Shown one piece after another: positions 7,635 through 17,167 of a stretch of DNA of 64,000 nt. The position numbers and the translations under genes were made by a program. How positions within the stretch are numbered: the stretch's first letter is position 1; each line of letters opens with the position of its first letter. The notes below the pieces were generated by a model. The model did not search any database. It was not told where the DNA came from and saw only the letters and a list, made by a program, of their open reading frames with translations. Source of the stretch: Gelidibacter mesophilus DSM 14095 (GTDB lineage: Bacteria > Bacteroidota > Bacteroidia > Flavobacteriales > Flavobacteriaceae); NCBI RefSeq assembly GCF_000423005.1, contig NZ_AUHD01000001.1, positions 434,001 to 498,000 of the forward strand. The letters run 5' to 3'.

Positions 7635-10136
7635 TTCTTCCCTAAAAAATATGGCATTCATCATCAGTTTATTGGTGCCAAACCAAAATGCCCTAAAGTT
7701 GGTATTGTCAGTAAAAGCAACTACTTTACCGCGTTTCATGCGCTGCATTTGATAAGGTACAGTCATGGCCAAGCTATCTAAGTTTGGTTTAGAGATATAG
7801 CCACTCAAAAGTGGATTTTTAGTGTACTGGATCGGATTATTAAAACTCTGTTTATCTGCTTTTACAAAAAGCGTTGAATTTCTAAATAATGGCAATTTGT
7901 CGTTTTTATAACCAAAATTAATGGGATGGGAGCGATCCAATTTGGCTTCAAAAATAGCACCTCCTATGACTTGAGCGCCATTGTAGTCTGCGCGTTGCTC
8001 GTAAGTGATGTCTTTAGCAACCCTTTCAGATTTTTTAAAATCCAATTTCATAAATTTATTGGTGTTCATCCATCGTAAGGTGTTTTTAAAACCTATCAGC
8101 GTTCCGCCATTTTCTACCCAACCAGCCAATTTCTCAGTGTCTGCCTTGTTGAGACTGGCACTTGGCAGAATAATTGTGTTGTAACGACTGAGATCTGCAC
8201 GGCCTAAATTGTCAGTGTCCAATTTCGTGACGATCATATCATAACGTTGGTCAAGCAAATGCCAGATTTCACCCGCATCATACGAGGAAACACCATTTCC
8301 AATAATAAGGGCCACTTTTGGAAGTGTCAAAGATTTAAACTGATTACTTCCTAAATTAATACCAGAGGACAAGCCCGTTGAAACAGCATCTATTTGCACA
8401 TGTGCTTCTTTGGCTAACTCATTTAAAAAAGCGTAGAGTTCATCGGTGTTTTTGGACTGATTTTGCACAGGGATCAAAATGGTTCCATAATCATATTCTT
8501 TTCCGTTGATGCCAAATTGTTGCATCGCAACTTTTGCTCGTAAGTCGTTTTTAAGAATTTGATTGAGGACTTTGGGCGTATAATATTCGTGCCATTCCAT
8601 GAGGTAACCATAGCTGCTTTTTGCAGCAACTTGGCCCGGTTTCATTTCTAATTGCGTCACTTGATTACCCAAATTTGATGAAGCCACCCCTTCAGCATAA
8701 TCTAAGTTGAAAGCCAATGGTAAGGTCCACGCCGATACATCATAAAACAAGCTGTCTTTAAATGTGGTGCGCTTTTCAAACATGCCGTTGATTAAACGGG
8801 TGTTTTTCTGATTTTTTGGAATGACATAGCTATAGCCTTTCTTGAATTTCTTGCCATCTATGGTAGCGTCTTCTTTGAGCTCATGGATAATAATTTGATG
8901 TCTTCTTAGTATTTCTGCCAATTCAAAGGTTTTGGCAGCATCTTTAGCATCACCAAAAACAATGTTTTTTCCTTTCTCCTTGTTGCCTTCACTTCGTGCG
9001 TTTTTAAAGAAGTCATGTTGATAGTTTAAGATGTCCTCGCGCATTTCTTTGGCGGCTTCTAAAGTAGATAAGGCCGCAGTAAACTGATTGCGAATGGTAA
9101 ACGGAAATGTCAATAGTCCGTTTTCACTTTCCTGAACATGACCCCTAGAACTGGCTTGTTCAAAAAGAATGCCGATGCCTCCGTTAATGTCAGGAAAAGT
9201 AGAGCCTTTTCCGTAATAAAAGTCGTCAAAACTCTCTTCTGTATAGTAAAATGAGCCAATTTTATCGAGCGCTTTGGCATGAAAATTACCGATGCGTTTA
9301 GTCAGATCCTGATTGAGTTGTGGGGTTAGAGGATGGGTTCTACTCGGAATTCCCGGTTGAAAGAAAAACGTCGAGTTGGTGCCCATTTCATGATGGTCAG
9401 TCAAAATGTTAGGCAGCCATTTGTGAAAAGTCTCTATTCTAGCTCTAGATTCTGGCAATTGCACTGGCAACCAATCCCTGTTCATATCAAACCAATAATG
9501 ATTGGTTCTTCCTTCTGGCCAAACTTCCTTATATTCCCGATCATTGGGATCAGGGTTCAGGTTTTTACTTCTATTGGAATTTGCCCAATAGGCAAAACGC
9601 TGTAACCCGTCAGGATTGAATGAAGGGTCAAGAAGTATGATCGCGTGGTCCAACAGGTTTTTGACGTCATCACTTTCTGCGGAAGCGAGATAATAAGCGA
9701 CCAAAAGCGCAGCATTGGAACCACTTGGTTCATTGCCATGTATGGAAAACCCTTGATTGACTACAATAGGCATATTGCTGGTGTTTACTGAATTGTTGTC
9801 TTCAGTGGCTGCAATATGTTGCTGACGGATGTTGTCAATATTCTGATGGTTTTTTGGAGAGGTAATGGTGAGCAGGATTAAAGGACGACCTTCATAGGTT
9901 GATCCTCTGTTTTCTAAGGTAATCCTATCTGAACTCTCTGCGAGCGCCTTCATGTATTCCACCAACTTGTCGTGAGTAATGTGCCACTCACCAACGTCAT
10001 GCCCTATAACCGATTGTGGTGTTGGAATGGCAGCGTTATAGCTAGTGTTTTGGGGCAAATAATAAGATAGGTCAGTTTCCTTTTGACCATAGATCAAACA
10101 AGAGGATAGAAGAAGAAGATTGAGTAGAAATTTCAT
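7629..10136 (-). CDS. Large secreted M14 zinc carboxypeptidase with C-terminal GATase-like region
   Basis: The 835-residue protein has an N-terminal signal peptide (cleavage near YGQ, residue 18). The M14 signature is clear: IHGNEPSG with zinc ligands H133 and E136, LDPSFNPDGL, then a metal-ligand region DHHEMG. A later stretch (about residues 615-715) reads as a class I amidotransferase/DJ-1-like Rossmann domain (KVALIIGNG, then YNTIILPSASL and WVENGGTLIGF) without an obvious nucleophilic Cys. Homologues are long Bacteroidota M14 peptidases thought to digest peptides in the periplasm. The gene is alone on this strand, behind the DUF3276 gene and its terminator. Confidence 0.85.
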   Translation of the reverse strand: MKFLLNLLLLSSCLIYGQKETDLSYYLPQNTSYNAAIPTPQSVIGHDVGEWHITHDKLVEYMKALAESSDRITLENRGSTYEGRPLILLTITSPKNHQNIDNIRQQHIAATEDNNSVNTSNMPIVVNQGFSIHGNEPSGSNAALLVAYYLASAESDDVKNLLDHAIILLDPSFNPDGLQRFAYWANSNRSKNLNPDPNDREYKEVWPEGRTNHYWFDMNRDWLPVQLPESRARIETFHKWLPNILTDHHEMGTNSTFFFQPGIPSRTHPLTPQLNQDLTKRIGNFHAKALDKIGSFYYTEESFDDFYYGKGSTFPDINGGIGILFEQASSRGHVQESENGLLTFPFTIRNQFTAALSTLEAAKEMREDILNYQHDFFKNARSEGNKEKGKNIVFGDAKDAAKTFELAEILRRHQIIIHELKEDATIDGKKFKKGYSYVIPKNQKNTRLINGMFEKRTTFKDSLFYDVSAWTLPLAFNLDYAEGVASSNLGNQVTQLEMKPGQVAAKSSYGYLMEWHEYYTPKVLNQILKNDLRAKVAMQQFGINGKEYDYGTILIPVQNQSKNTDELYAFLNELAKEAHVQIDAVSTGLSSGINLGSNQFKSLTLPKVALIIGNGVSSYDAGEIWHLLDQRYDMIVTKLDTDNLGRADLSRYNTIILPSASLNKADTEKLAGWVENGGTLIGFKNTLRWMNTNKFMKLDFKKSERVAKDITYEQRADYNGAQVIGGAIFEAKLDRSHPINFGYKNDKLPLFRNSTLFVKADKQSFNNPIQYTKNPLLSGYISKPNLDSLAMTVPYQMQRMKRGKVVAFTDNTNFRAFWFGTNKLMMNAIFFREEL

Positions 10137-10165
10137 ATGGATATAGTTAAAGTATAAATATAAAA

Positions 10166-10190
10166 AAACCGAGACTCAAAGTCGCGGTTT
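10166..10190. terminator. Terminator-like hairpin between DUF3276 and M14 genes
   Basis: AAACCG and CGGTTT enclose a second GACT/AGTC stem with a three-base loop. An A-run lies on one side, so the minus-strand transcript of the DUF3276 gene would end in a T-run after the stem. Confidence 0.6.
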
Positions 10191-10215
10191 AATTATTCTT
10201 TTAGGTTCTTATAGT

Positions 10216-10605
10216 TTAGATGTCCTCAAAATTGATGTCTGTAAATCTTTCAACAGGTTTAATTGAGGCTGAATCTGAAGTGGTGTCTTCTGAATCGAAT
10301 TCATCTTTTTTGAAATCTTTTTGATGACGTTCGCTAATCACTTCGCCACCTTTTTCGTCAATGACGTAATCTGTCATTTCTTTTAAAATCTCATTAAATT
10401 CGCTGAAATCCTCTTTGTAAAGATAAATTTTATGCTTTTTGTAGTGAAAAGAACCATCGTCATTTGTGAATTTTTTACTTTCTGTGATAGTAAGGTAATA
10501 ATCCCCAGCCTTTGTGGCTCTAACGTCAAAAAAATACGTTCTTCTTCCTGCGCGCAATACTTTAGAGAATATTTCCTCTTTCTCCATCATTCCGTGATCA
10601 CTCAT
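10216..10605 (-). CDS. DUF3276 PUR-like nucleic-acid-binding protein
   Basis: The 129-residue protein has the PUR-repeat-like pattern of the DUF3276 family: EEIFSKVLRAGRRTYFFDVRATKAGDYYLTITESKK, then HKIYLYKEDFSEFNEILKEM. This is followed by an acidic, low-complexity tail ending in the conserved FTDINFEDI. These small proteins are widespread in Bacteroidota and resemble Pur-alpha, which binds single-stranded DNA or RNA. The role in bacteria is not established. It has its own terminator-like hairpin downstream at about 10166-10190. Confidence 0.9.
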   Translation of the reverse strand: MSDHGMMEKEEIFSKVLRAGRRTYFFDVRATKAGDYYLTITESKKFTNDDGSFHYKKHKIYLYKEDFSEFNEILKEMTDYVIDEKGGEVISERHQKDFKKDEFDSEDTTSDSASIKPVERFTDINFEDI

Positions 10606-10847
10606 AAATTTTTATTTTAATTAGTAACAGTTTACGTACCAAAAATCTAAAAAAAAAGAATAGTAACCAACATTTTTGATATTTCTTTTAAGGAACTATT
10701 AAGAATCTTTTTCTTATGTCTCTAGAGGGGATGGCATGCAACAGAACGTAAACGCTTTAGTGGCTAGGTTTTGAATCTGTTAAGTTTTTTAAAGCGTTTA
10801 ATGCAAAGGATTGGTTTAAATTTTTCGAATTCATGAGTTCAGAAATC

Positions 10848-12602
10848 TTATTGGTTTTCTGTAAGCTGTTTCATATAGAGTTCTTTGTAATAGCCATCCA
10901 CACCTATTAAGGTATCATGATTGCCTGTTTGTATAATCTTCCCGGCATCGAGAACAATAATTTTGTCGGCACTTTTGGCTGAGGACACTCGGTGGCTGAC
11001 AATGACGGTTGTTTTGCCCTTAGTAATGGTTCTTAGATTGTTCAGGATTTTTTCTTCAGTTTCAGTATCTACCGCCGATAAACAGTCGTCAAACAATAAA
11101 ATCTGCGGTGCTTTGATAATCGCTCGTGCTATGGAGATCCGTTGCTTTTGTCCGCCTGATAAAGTCATTCCGCGTTCACCTAAAACCGTATCGTATCCCT
11201 TGCTAAAACCTTTGATGTTTTTATGGACATCGGCATTTTTAGCAGCGGTGATCACTTCTTCTTCTGTCGCATCCTCTTTTCCAAACATGATGTTGTTTTT
11301 AATGGAGTCAGAGAACAAAAATGCGTCTTGGGGCACATAACCAATGTGATCTCTTAAACTGGTTAAATTTAAATTTTCGATAAGCGTGTTGTCAATTTTA
11401 ATCTCACCTGAGTTGACGTCGTATAGTCGTCCAATAAGATCTAAGATGGTCGATTTTCCCGATCCTGTTTTACCAATAATGGCCATGGTTTCCCCTTTTT
11501 GGAGCGTAAAGCTCACCTCTTTCAACGCGGTTATATTGGTGTCAGGATAGGTAAAAGTAACCTCGTTAAACTCGATTTTCCCTTCAATGTGAGAAGGCTC
11601 TGTAGTATTGTTTTTTATGCTGGGTTCTTGTTTTAAAAACTCATTGATCCGCTTTTGTGAGGCTTCAGCTTGTTGAACTACGGAAGTTACCCAGCCTACA
11701 GTAGCTACCGGCCAGGTAAGAAGGTTGACATAAATAATGAATTTGGCAATAACGCCTAAACTTTCAATTTCGCCATCAATATATTGTTTTCCACCTATAT
11801 AGATCACTATAATATTACTTAGCCCAATTAAAAAGATCATTAACGGAAAAAATAGAGCTTGAATCTTAGCTAAGTCAATATTTTTTTGTCTGCTTTCTGA
11901 AGATAATTTATCAAAGTCAGCATTGGTTACGTCTTCAATCCCGTAGGACTTGATCACGCTAACTCCACTAAATGTTTCCTGTGTAAAGGTTGACAGTTTT
12001 GCCAGCCATTGTTGTACTACGGTACTGCGTTTGTGGATGGCTTTGCTTAAAATATAAATAAAGTAAGAGAGGATTGGCAAGGGGATAATGGTGTACAAAG
12101 TCAGTGTAGGTGCTGAGTTGAACATCAGTATAAGAGCAATAATAAAAAGGGTAACCGTATTGATACTGTACATCAGCGCAGGACCAGCGTATTCTCGGAC
12201 CTTGCCCACATCTTCACTAATACGGCTCATCAAATCGCCTGTGCGGTTAGATTTGTAAAAATCTAAGGATAACCGTTGGTATTGCTGATAGACTTCGTTT
12301 TTTAAATCGTATTCTATCTGTCGCGACACGTAAATGATGGTCTGTCTCATCAAAAAGGTAAAGACACCACCTATAATTGCAGCGCCAATAATATAAAATA
12401 TGTTGAGGAGCAATTCGCTTTTAACCGTTCCTAAATCTGAGGTGATGCCTTTTCTGTAATTATCAATAATATCAACAGAATTACCCACTAACTCTGGCGT
12501 AAAAAGAAGAAATATCCTTGCAACAATGGTAATTAAAATACCTGCGAGTAATTTATATCTGTACTTGTAAAAATATTTATTGACGTGTTGTAACTCTTTC
12601 AT
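10848..12602 (-). CDS. ABC transporter, fused permease and ATPase (exporter type)
   Basis: The 584-residue half-transporter has a six-helix transmembrane domain (about residues 20-310) followed by an ATPase domain. Walker A is GKTGSGKST, the signature motif is LSGGQKQR, Walker B is ILLFDDCLSAVD, and the switch is IVSHR. The order and length fit a homodimeric MsbA/MdlB-like exporter of lipids, peptides or drugs. The permease half contains YDLKNEVYQQYQRLSLDFY and RTGDLMSRISEDV, typical of the coupling-helix region. The substrate is not predictable. It is divergent from the amino-acid dehydrogenase gene across a 138-base region that should hold both promoters. Confidence 0.9.
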   Translation of the reverse strand: MKELQHVNKYFYKYRYKLLAGILITIVARIFLLFTPELVGNSVDIIDNYRKGITSDLGTVKSELLLNIFYIIGAAIIGGVFTFLMRQTIIYVSRQIEYDLKNEVYQQYQRLSLDFYKSNRTGDLMSRISEDVGKVREYAGPALMYSINTVTLFIIALILMFNSAPTLTLYTIIPLPILSYFIYILSKAIHKRSTVVQQWLAKLSTFTQETFSGVSVIKSYGIEDVTNADFDKLSSESRQKNIDLAKIQALFFPLMIFLIGLSNIIVIYIGGKQYIDGEIESLGVIAKFIIYVNLLTWPVATVGWVTSVVQQAEASQKRINEFLKQEPSIKNNTTEPSHIEGKIEFNEVTFTYPDTNITALKEVSFTLQKGETMAIIGKTGSGKSTILDLIGRLYDVNSGEIKIDNTLIENLNLTSLRDHIGYVPQDAFLFSDSIKNNIMFGKEDATEEEVITAAKNADVHKNIKGFSKGYDTVLGERGMTLSGGQKQRISIARAIIKAPQILLFDDCLSAVDTETEEKILNNLRTITKGKTTVIVSHRVSSAKSADKIIVLDAGKIIQTGNHDTLIGVDGYYKELYMKQLTENQ

Positions 12603-12740
12603 TTAGTAATAAAGACCGGTTGCATTTCAGAATATTCCAGTTTAGCGATTATAATTTTACTAATACTTTAATATTGGTTTATTTTTTTAATGTTACTTTT
12701 ATATCGTTTAAGAAAAAAATAGAGAACTAAATCTAATCCT

Positions 12741-13841
12741 ATGGAATCAAAAGTTATGAGTACTAAAGAACTTGCAAAGGCAGATCCTGTTTTTGGACAA
12801 CTTTCTTTCGATGATCACGAGCAAATTGTTTTTTGCAACGACAAAGATACTGGTTTAAAAGCAATAATTGGCATTCATAATACGGTTTTAGGACCAGCGC
12901 TTGGTGGTACAAGAATGTGGAATTACGTCAACGAATGGGAGGCTCTCAATGATGTCTTAAGACTCTCGCGCGGTATGACCTTCAAATCTGCAATTACCGG
13001 TTTGAATTTAGGTGGCGGTAAAGCAGTTATTATTGGAGACGCTAAGACTCAAAAGACTCCAGAATTAATGCGCCGCTTTGGACAATTCGTGAACTCGCTT
13101 AGCGGCAAATATATTACGGCAGAAGATGTAGGAATGAGCACTGAAGACATGGATACCGTAAGAGAAGTTACGCCTTACGTTGTTGGAATATCAGAGAGTA
13201 AGGGCGGTTCTGGAAACCCGTCTCCAACTACCGCTTATGGGGTGTTGATGGGAATGAAGGCTGCGGCAAAGTATAAATTTGGTTCAGATGTCTTGGAAGG
13301 TAAATTGGTATTTGTAGAGGGCGTAGGCAGTGTTGGGGAAGCTTTGGTTGAATATTTGGTCAAAGAAGGAGCAAAGGTAACTATCACGGATATTAATGAG
13401 GAACGATTGGAAATCGTAAGAGATAAATTTAAGGTTGCTATCTATCAAGGTGATGATGTTTACAGTGAGAACATGGATATCTATGCACCCTGTGCGCTTG
13501 GTGCTACTATTAATGATGCCACTATTGATAAAATTAGAGCTAAGATTATTGCCGGTTCAGCCAACAACCAATTGGCTCATGATAGACATGGTGAAATGTT
13601 GCAAGAGAAGGGGATTGTCTATGCACCAGACTTTTTGATCAATGCAGGGGGAATTATAAACGTGTATGCCGAAATAGAAAAACATAGCAAACAAGAAACC
13701 ATTCGGAAGACAGAAAACATCTATAATACCACCTTGGAAATTTTAGAACGTGCTGCCGCAACTGATGTCACGCCCAACATAGCTGCTTTAAATATGGCAA
13801 AGGAACGGATTGCGAAACGAAAAAGCGAAGCTTCAAAATAA
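12741..13841 (+). CDS. Leu/Phe/Val (branched-chain) amino acid dehydrogenase
   Basis: The 366-residue protein matches the Glu/Leu/Phe/Val dehydrogenase family. It has LGPALGGTRMW, then GLNLGGGKAVIIGD with the catalytic Lys near residue 94, TAEDVGMSTEDMD, and the Rossmann loop VEGVGSVGEALVEYL with ADP-binding Asp in TITDINEERL. The C-terminal part has GSANNQLAHDRHGEMLQEKGIVYAPDFLINAGG. It deaminates branched-chain or aromatic amino acids to 2-oxo acids with NAD. Leucine dehydrogenase is the best guess, since length and motifs resemble that subgroup. It is monocistronic; nusB follows after a promoter and hairpin. Confidence 0.9.
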   Translation: MESKVMSTKELAKADPVFGQLSFDDHEQIVFCNDKDTGLKAIIGIHNTVLGPALGGTRMWNYVNEWEALNDVLRLSRGMTFKSAITGLNLGGGKAVIIGDAKTQKTPELMRRFGQFVNSLSGKYITAEDVGMSTEDMDTVREVTPYVVGISESKGGSGNPSPTTAYGVLMGMKAAAKYKFGSDVLEGKLVFVEGVGSVGEALVEYLVKEGAKVTITDINEERLEIVRDKFKVAIYQGDDVYSENMDIYAPCALGATINDATIDKIRAKIIAGSANNQLAHDRHGEMLQEKGIVYAPDFLINAGGIINVYAEIEKHSKQETIRKTENIYNTTLEILERAAATDVTPNIAALNMAKERIAKRKSEASK

Positions 13842-13865
13842 GGTCAATATATCTCATAATTTTGT

Positions 13866-13894
13866 TTTGTAGTTATAAATTAATAGTATTTTTG
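13866..13894 (+). promoter_or_regulatory. Bacteroidota-type promoter for nusB
   Basis: TTTG at 13866-13869 and TATTTTTG at 13887-13894 match the Bacteroidota -33 TTTG and -7 TAnnTTTG boxes with a 17-base spacer. The transcript should start within about 10 bases of 13894, right at the hairpin that follows. Confidence 0.5.
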
Positions 13895-13899
13895 CAGGG

Positions 13900-13930
13900 C
13901 GAAAAGCAAATTAAGCTTTTCGTCTTTTTT
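13900..13930 (+). terminator. Hairpin plus T-run in the nusB 5' leader / 3' of dehydrogenase gene
   Basis: CGAAAAGC (13900-13907) and GCTTTTCG (13915-13922) form a perfect eight-base-pair stem with a seven-base loop, followed by TCTTTTTT. It is a textbook intrinsic terminator for the dehydrogenase gene. It also lies downstream of the nusB promoter boxes, so it could act as an attenuator or a 5' stabilising hairpin. Confidence 0.65.
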
Positions 13931-13950
13931 AATTTAATAGGTTCTTACAA

Positions 13951-14895
13951 ATGCTAAATAGAAGACATATTCGTATTAAAGTGATGCAAACCCTTTATGC
14001 GTTTGATGGTGGTGAAAGTGATGATTTCATCCAAGACGAGAAATTCTTGCTCAAAAGTCTTGATAATATGTACGATTTGCATCTTATGCTGCTGTCACTT
14101 TTAATTGAAGTGCAAAAGCGTGCAGAAGATTATCAGGATAAGTCCCAACGAAAGATTTTAGCAACCCAAGAAGAAAAAAATCCTAATAAGAAATTCATCA
14201 ATAATCAAGTTTTACAATTGTTGAGTGAAGACAGAGCGCTTCAGATTGATATTGAAAAGCGCAAGATGGATTATTGGTATCTTGATTTTGAATATGTTGA
14301 TATCATTTTCAAGAGTATTTTAGAAAGTACCTTATATAAGGAGTATATGTCCAATAGTGTTTCAGACTTTAAGGAAGACAAGAATTTCATTATTGATGTG
14401 TTTAGTGAGATTATTGCACCTAATGATAAGTTGTATGACTATATTGAGGACAAAAAGTTGACTTGGTTGGATGATTTACCAGTGGTAAATACTGGAATTT
14501 TAAAACTGCTTCGAAAGCTCAAAAAAGAAAATAAGGCCAATTATTTCACTCCAAAATTGTTTAAAGATACTGAGGATAAGGAATTTGCAACTGCTTTATT
14601 TAGAAAAACATTATTAAATAAATCAAAATTCAGCCAAGAGGTGGCCGCCAAAACCAAAAATTGGGATGCTGAACGTATTGCCAATTTGGATGCTATTTTG
14701 TTACATATGGCCATTTGCGAGTTCCAAAAATTCCCATCAATCCCTGTAAAAGTTACCATTAACGAATATATTGACATTGCTAAAGAATACTCTACACCCA
14801 AGAGTAGTTTCTTCATTAATGGAATATTGGATAAAATTGTGAAGGAGTACAAGGAGAATGGCGAACTAAATAAAGTTGGGCGAGGGTTGATGTAA
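13951..14895 (+). CDS. nusB: Transcription antitermination factor NusB (long Bacteroidota form)
   Basis: The 314-residue protein starts MLNRRHIRIKVMQTLYAF, the typical NusB N-terminus. The C-terminal third is the conserved helical bundle, with FRKTLLNKSKFSQEVAAKTKNW and IANLDAILLHMAICEF, then PVKVTINEYIDIAKEYST and SFFINGILDKI. About 150 extra residues lie between these parts, as is usual for Bacteroidota NusB. NusB with NusE/S10 binds boxA RNA in rRNA leaders and prevents premature termination. It is followed by the DUF1573 gene and yajC on the same strand, a common arrangement in this phylum. A promoter and a hairpin precede it. Confidence 0.9.
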   Translation: MLNRRHIRIKVMQTLYAFDGGESDDFIQDEKFLLKSLDNMYDLHLMLLSLLIEVQKRAEDYQDKSQRKILATQEEKNPNKKFINNQVLQLLSEDRALQIDIEKRKMDYWYLDFEYVDIIFKSILESTLYKEYMSNSVSDFKEDKNFIIDVFSEIIAPNDKLYDYIEDKKLTWLDDLPVVNTGILKLLRKLKKENKANYFTPKLFKDTEDKEFATALFRKTLLNKSKFSQEVAAKTKNWDAERIANLDAILLHMAICEFQKFPSIPVKVTINEYIDIAKEYSTPKSSFFINGILDKIVKEYKENGELNKVGRGLM

Positions 14896-14962
14896 CAAGA
14901 AAAAATTGCTATTTTTACACCCTCAAATTTATTATTAATAGAACGATAATCAAAAACAAAAT

Positions 14963-15526
14963 ATGATGAAAAAAATGATGTTAGGTGTTAGCGCACTTTG
15001 TATGGTGGCATTTATGTCTTGTAAAGAAGACGCTACAGCCAAAATTAAATCAGAAAATGTGGCGGAGGCAGCACAGAGAGATGCTAGTTCTGGAAATTTT
15101 GCATCGCTTTCTTTTGAAGAGGTAGAGCATGATTTTGGAACTATAAAACATGGAACACCTGTTGAAAAAGTTTTTAAATATACTAATACGGGAAGCTCTC
15201 CACTAGTAGTAAGTAATATCCAAAGTACTTGTGGATGTACTGTGCCTTCTGATTGGACCAAACAAGTTGCTCCAGGAGAAACAGGTGAATTTAAGGTAAA
15301 GTTTGACGGGAAAGGAAATGGAGTTGTTTCAAAATCCATTACCATGACAACAAATACCGAAAAAGGTGCTGAGACTGTAAGAATTAAAGCAATGGTTGAA
15401 GGAGATCCGAATGCGTCAAATCAGCCAATGGTTCAGCAGCCAGCTGCAGGAACACAATCTATAATGCAACAACCGGCTCGTAAGTATAGCACACAACCTG
15501 GTCACGAAGGCCACAATCACGACTAA
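14963..15526 (+). CDS. DUF1573 lipoprotein
   Basis: The 187-residue protein has a lipoprotein signal (MVAFMSCKED, lipid Cys near residue 20), then a DUF1573 domain: FEEVEHDFGTIKHGTPVEKVFKYTNTG, SNIQSTCGCTVPSDW, PGETGEFKVKFD. This is an immunoglobulin-like, ASH/MSP-related beta fold whose CGC motif is conserved. It ends in a low-complexity Gln/Pro/His-rich tail. The residues after the lipid Cys (KED) could favour surface export, but this is uncertain. It sits between nusB and yajC. The function of the family is not known. Confidence 0.9.
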   Translation: MMKKMMLGVSALCMVAFMSCKEDATAKIKSENVAEAAQRDASSGNFASLSFEEVEHDFGTIKHGTPVEKVFKYTNTGSSPLVVSNIQSTCGCTVPSDWTKQVAPGETGEFKVKFDGKGNGVVSKSITMTTNTEKGAETVRIKAMVEGDPNASNQPMVQQPAAGTQSIMQQPARKYSTQPGHEGHNHD

Positions 15527-15539
15527 TAATTAAGAATTA

Positions 15540-15839
15540 ATGGAAGGAATAAGTTCATTTTTACCTTTTATAGCAATGTTTGCTGTAGTGTATTTTTTTA
15601 TGATTGCACCACAAATGAAGCGCGCTAAAAAGGAGAAAAAGTTTGCAAGTGAATTAAAGAGAGGAGACAAAGTCATTACCAAAAGCGGAATGCACGGTAA
15701 AATTGTTGACCTAAATGATAAAGATAGCAGCTGTGTTATTGAAACTTTAGCAGGAAAGATCAAGTTTGATCGCTCTGCAATTTCAATGGAGATGAGCCAA
15801 AAACTCAATGTTGATCCAGCGACTGTAACAACAAAATAA
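15540..15839 (+). CDS. yajC: Preprotein translocase accessory subunit YajC
   Basis: The 99-residue protein has a single N-terminal transmembrane segment (SSFLPFIAMFAVVYFFMI), then PQMKRAKKEKKFASELKRGDKVITKSGMHGKIVDLNDKD. This is the conserved YajC pattern of membrane helix, basic linker and small beta domain. YajC associates with SecDF in the Sec translocon. It starts 14 bases after the DUF1573 gene, so the two are co-transcribed. A strong terminator follows at 15858-15887. Confidence 0.93.
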   Translation: MEGISSFLPFIAMFAVVYFFMIAPQMKRAKKEKKFASELKRGDKVITKSGMHGKIVDLNDKDSSCVIETLAGKIKFDRSAISMEMSQKLNVDPATVTTK

Positions 15840-15857
15840 AGTTTTGTTTATAACTTC

Positions 15858-15887
15858 AAAAAGCCACTTCAAATGAAGTGGCTTTTT
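15858..15887. terminator. Strong bidirectional terminator after yajC and pepT
   Basis: AAAAAGCCACTTC and GAAGTGGCTTTTT form a perfect 13-base-pair hairpin with a four-base AAAT loop and a T-run on each strand. It lies between the 3' ends of yajC and the opposing pepT and should serve both. Confidence 0.9.
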
Positions 15888-15925
15888 TGTGTTCTATAAT
15901 TTGGGAATTTTATTTTGAAATTGAA

Positions 15926-17167
15926 TTAAAACTCCTTCAACGCCGTCAATTCCGCGATTTTGCAAATAACTTCCGTAGCTCTGATCATGCTTTCGACCGG
16001 CACATATTCGTAACGTCCGTGAAAATTATGACCTCCTGCAAAAATATTTGGGCATGGTAATCCCATATAACTTAATTGAGAACCATCTGTGCCACCTCGT
16101 ATTGGTTTTATTATGGGTTTGATATTAAGTGCAAGCATGGCTTCTTCAGCAATATCTACAATATGCATCACCGGCTCAATCTTTTCCTTCATATTGAAAT
16201 ACTGATCTTTGATCTCAATGGTGACAACTTCTCTTTCGTATTGTGAATTTAAATCAAAGGCCATTTGTAGCATGGCTTCCTTGCGAGCTTCAAAATGAGC
16301 CTTGTCATGGTCTCTAATGATATATTTTAAAACCGTTTCTTCAACAGCACCCTGAATACTCGCCAAGTGGAAAAAACCTTGGTAATCTTCCGTATGTTCT
16401 GGAGTCTCCAATAAGGGTAATGAGTTAATGAACTCCGTAGCGATGTAGATGGAATTGATCAACTTGTTCTTGGCATATCCTGGATGGACAATTTTGCCTT
16501 TTACCTTTACCGTGGCACCGGCTGCATTGAAATTTTCATATTCCAATTCTCCAATTTGACTGCCGTCCATGGTGTAGGCCCATTCAGCACCAAATTTTTC
16601 AACATCAAATTTGTGCGCGCCACGACCAATCTCTTCGTCAGGAGTAAAACCTACGCGTATTTCACCATGTTTGATTTCTGGATGCTGGATCAGATATTCC
16701 ATAGCGGAGACTATTTCCGTAATTCCAGCTTTGTCATCTGCGCCTAAAAGCGTATTTCCGTTAGTGGTAATAAGTGTTTGTCCTTTATATTGTAACAAAT
16801 CGTCAAAAAGCTCAGGGGAAAGCACTATATCTTCTTCAGCATTTAAAACAATGTCCTTGCCATTATAATTTTTTATAATTTGAGGTTTGACATTTGCCCC
16901 TGTAAAATCAGGAGAAGTATCAAAATGTGACACAAATCCTATAACAGGAACCTTATGGTCAACATTGCTGGGTAGCGTGGCCATGATGTAAGCGTTCTGG
17001 TCAATAGAAACGTCCTTCATGCCAATGGCGGTAAGCTCTTTAACCAGTAAATGAGCTAGATCCCATTGCTTTTCTGTACTTGGCGTTGTTTCAGAATTTG
17101 GGTCAGATTCCGTGTCAATGGTAACGTAACTTATAAATCTATCAATGATGTGCTGTTTGTTAATCAT
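15926..17167 (-). CDS. pepT: Peptidase T (tripeptide aminopeptidase, M20)
   Basis: The 413-residue protein has the length of PepT. Zinc-site motifs are visible: [12 protein letters not shown] with H81 and D83, [10 protein letters not shown] with the bridging Asp, TPDEEIGRG with the general-base Glu pair, and [13 protein letters not shown]. The C-terminal part has [33 protein letters not shown], which holds the last zinc His. It removes N-terminal residues from tripeptides in the cytosol. It shares a bidirectional terminator with yajC. About 410 bases upstream are non-coding. Confidence 0.95.
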   Translation of the reverse strand: MINKQHIIDRFISYVTIDTESDPNSETTPSTEKQWDLAHLLVKELTAIGMKDVSIDQNAYIMATLPSNVDHKVPVIGFVSHFDTSPDFTGANVKPQIIKNYNGKDIVLNAEEDIVLSPELFDDLLQYKGQTLITTNGNTLLGADDKAGITEIVSAMEYLIQHPEIKHGEIRVGFTPDEEIGRGAHKFDVEKFGAEWAYTMDGSQIGELEYENFNAAGATVKVKGKIVHPGYAKNKLINSIYIATEFINSLPLLETPEHTEDYQGFFHLASIQGAVEETVLKYIIRDHDKAHFEARKEAMLQMAFDLNSQYEREVVTIEIKDQYFNMKEKIEPVMHIVDIAEEAMLALNIKPIIKPIRGGTDGSQLSYMGLPCPNIFAGGHNFHGRYEYVPVESMIRATEVICKIAELTALKEF

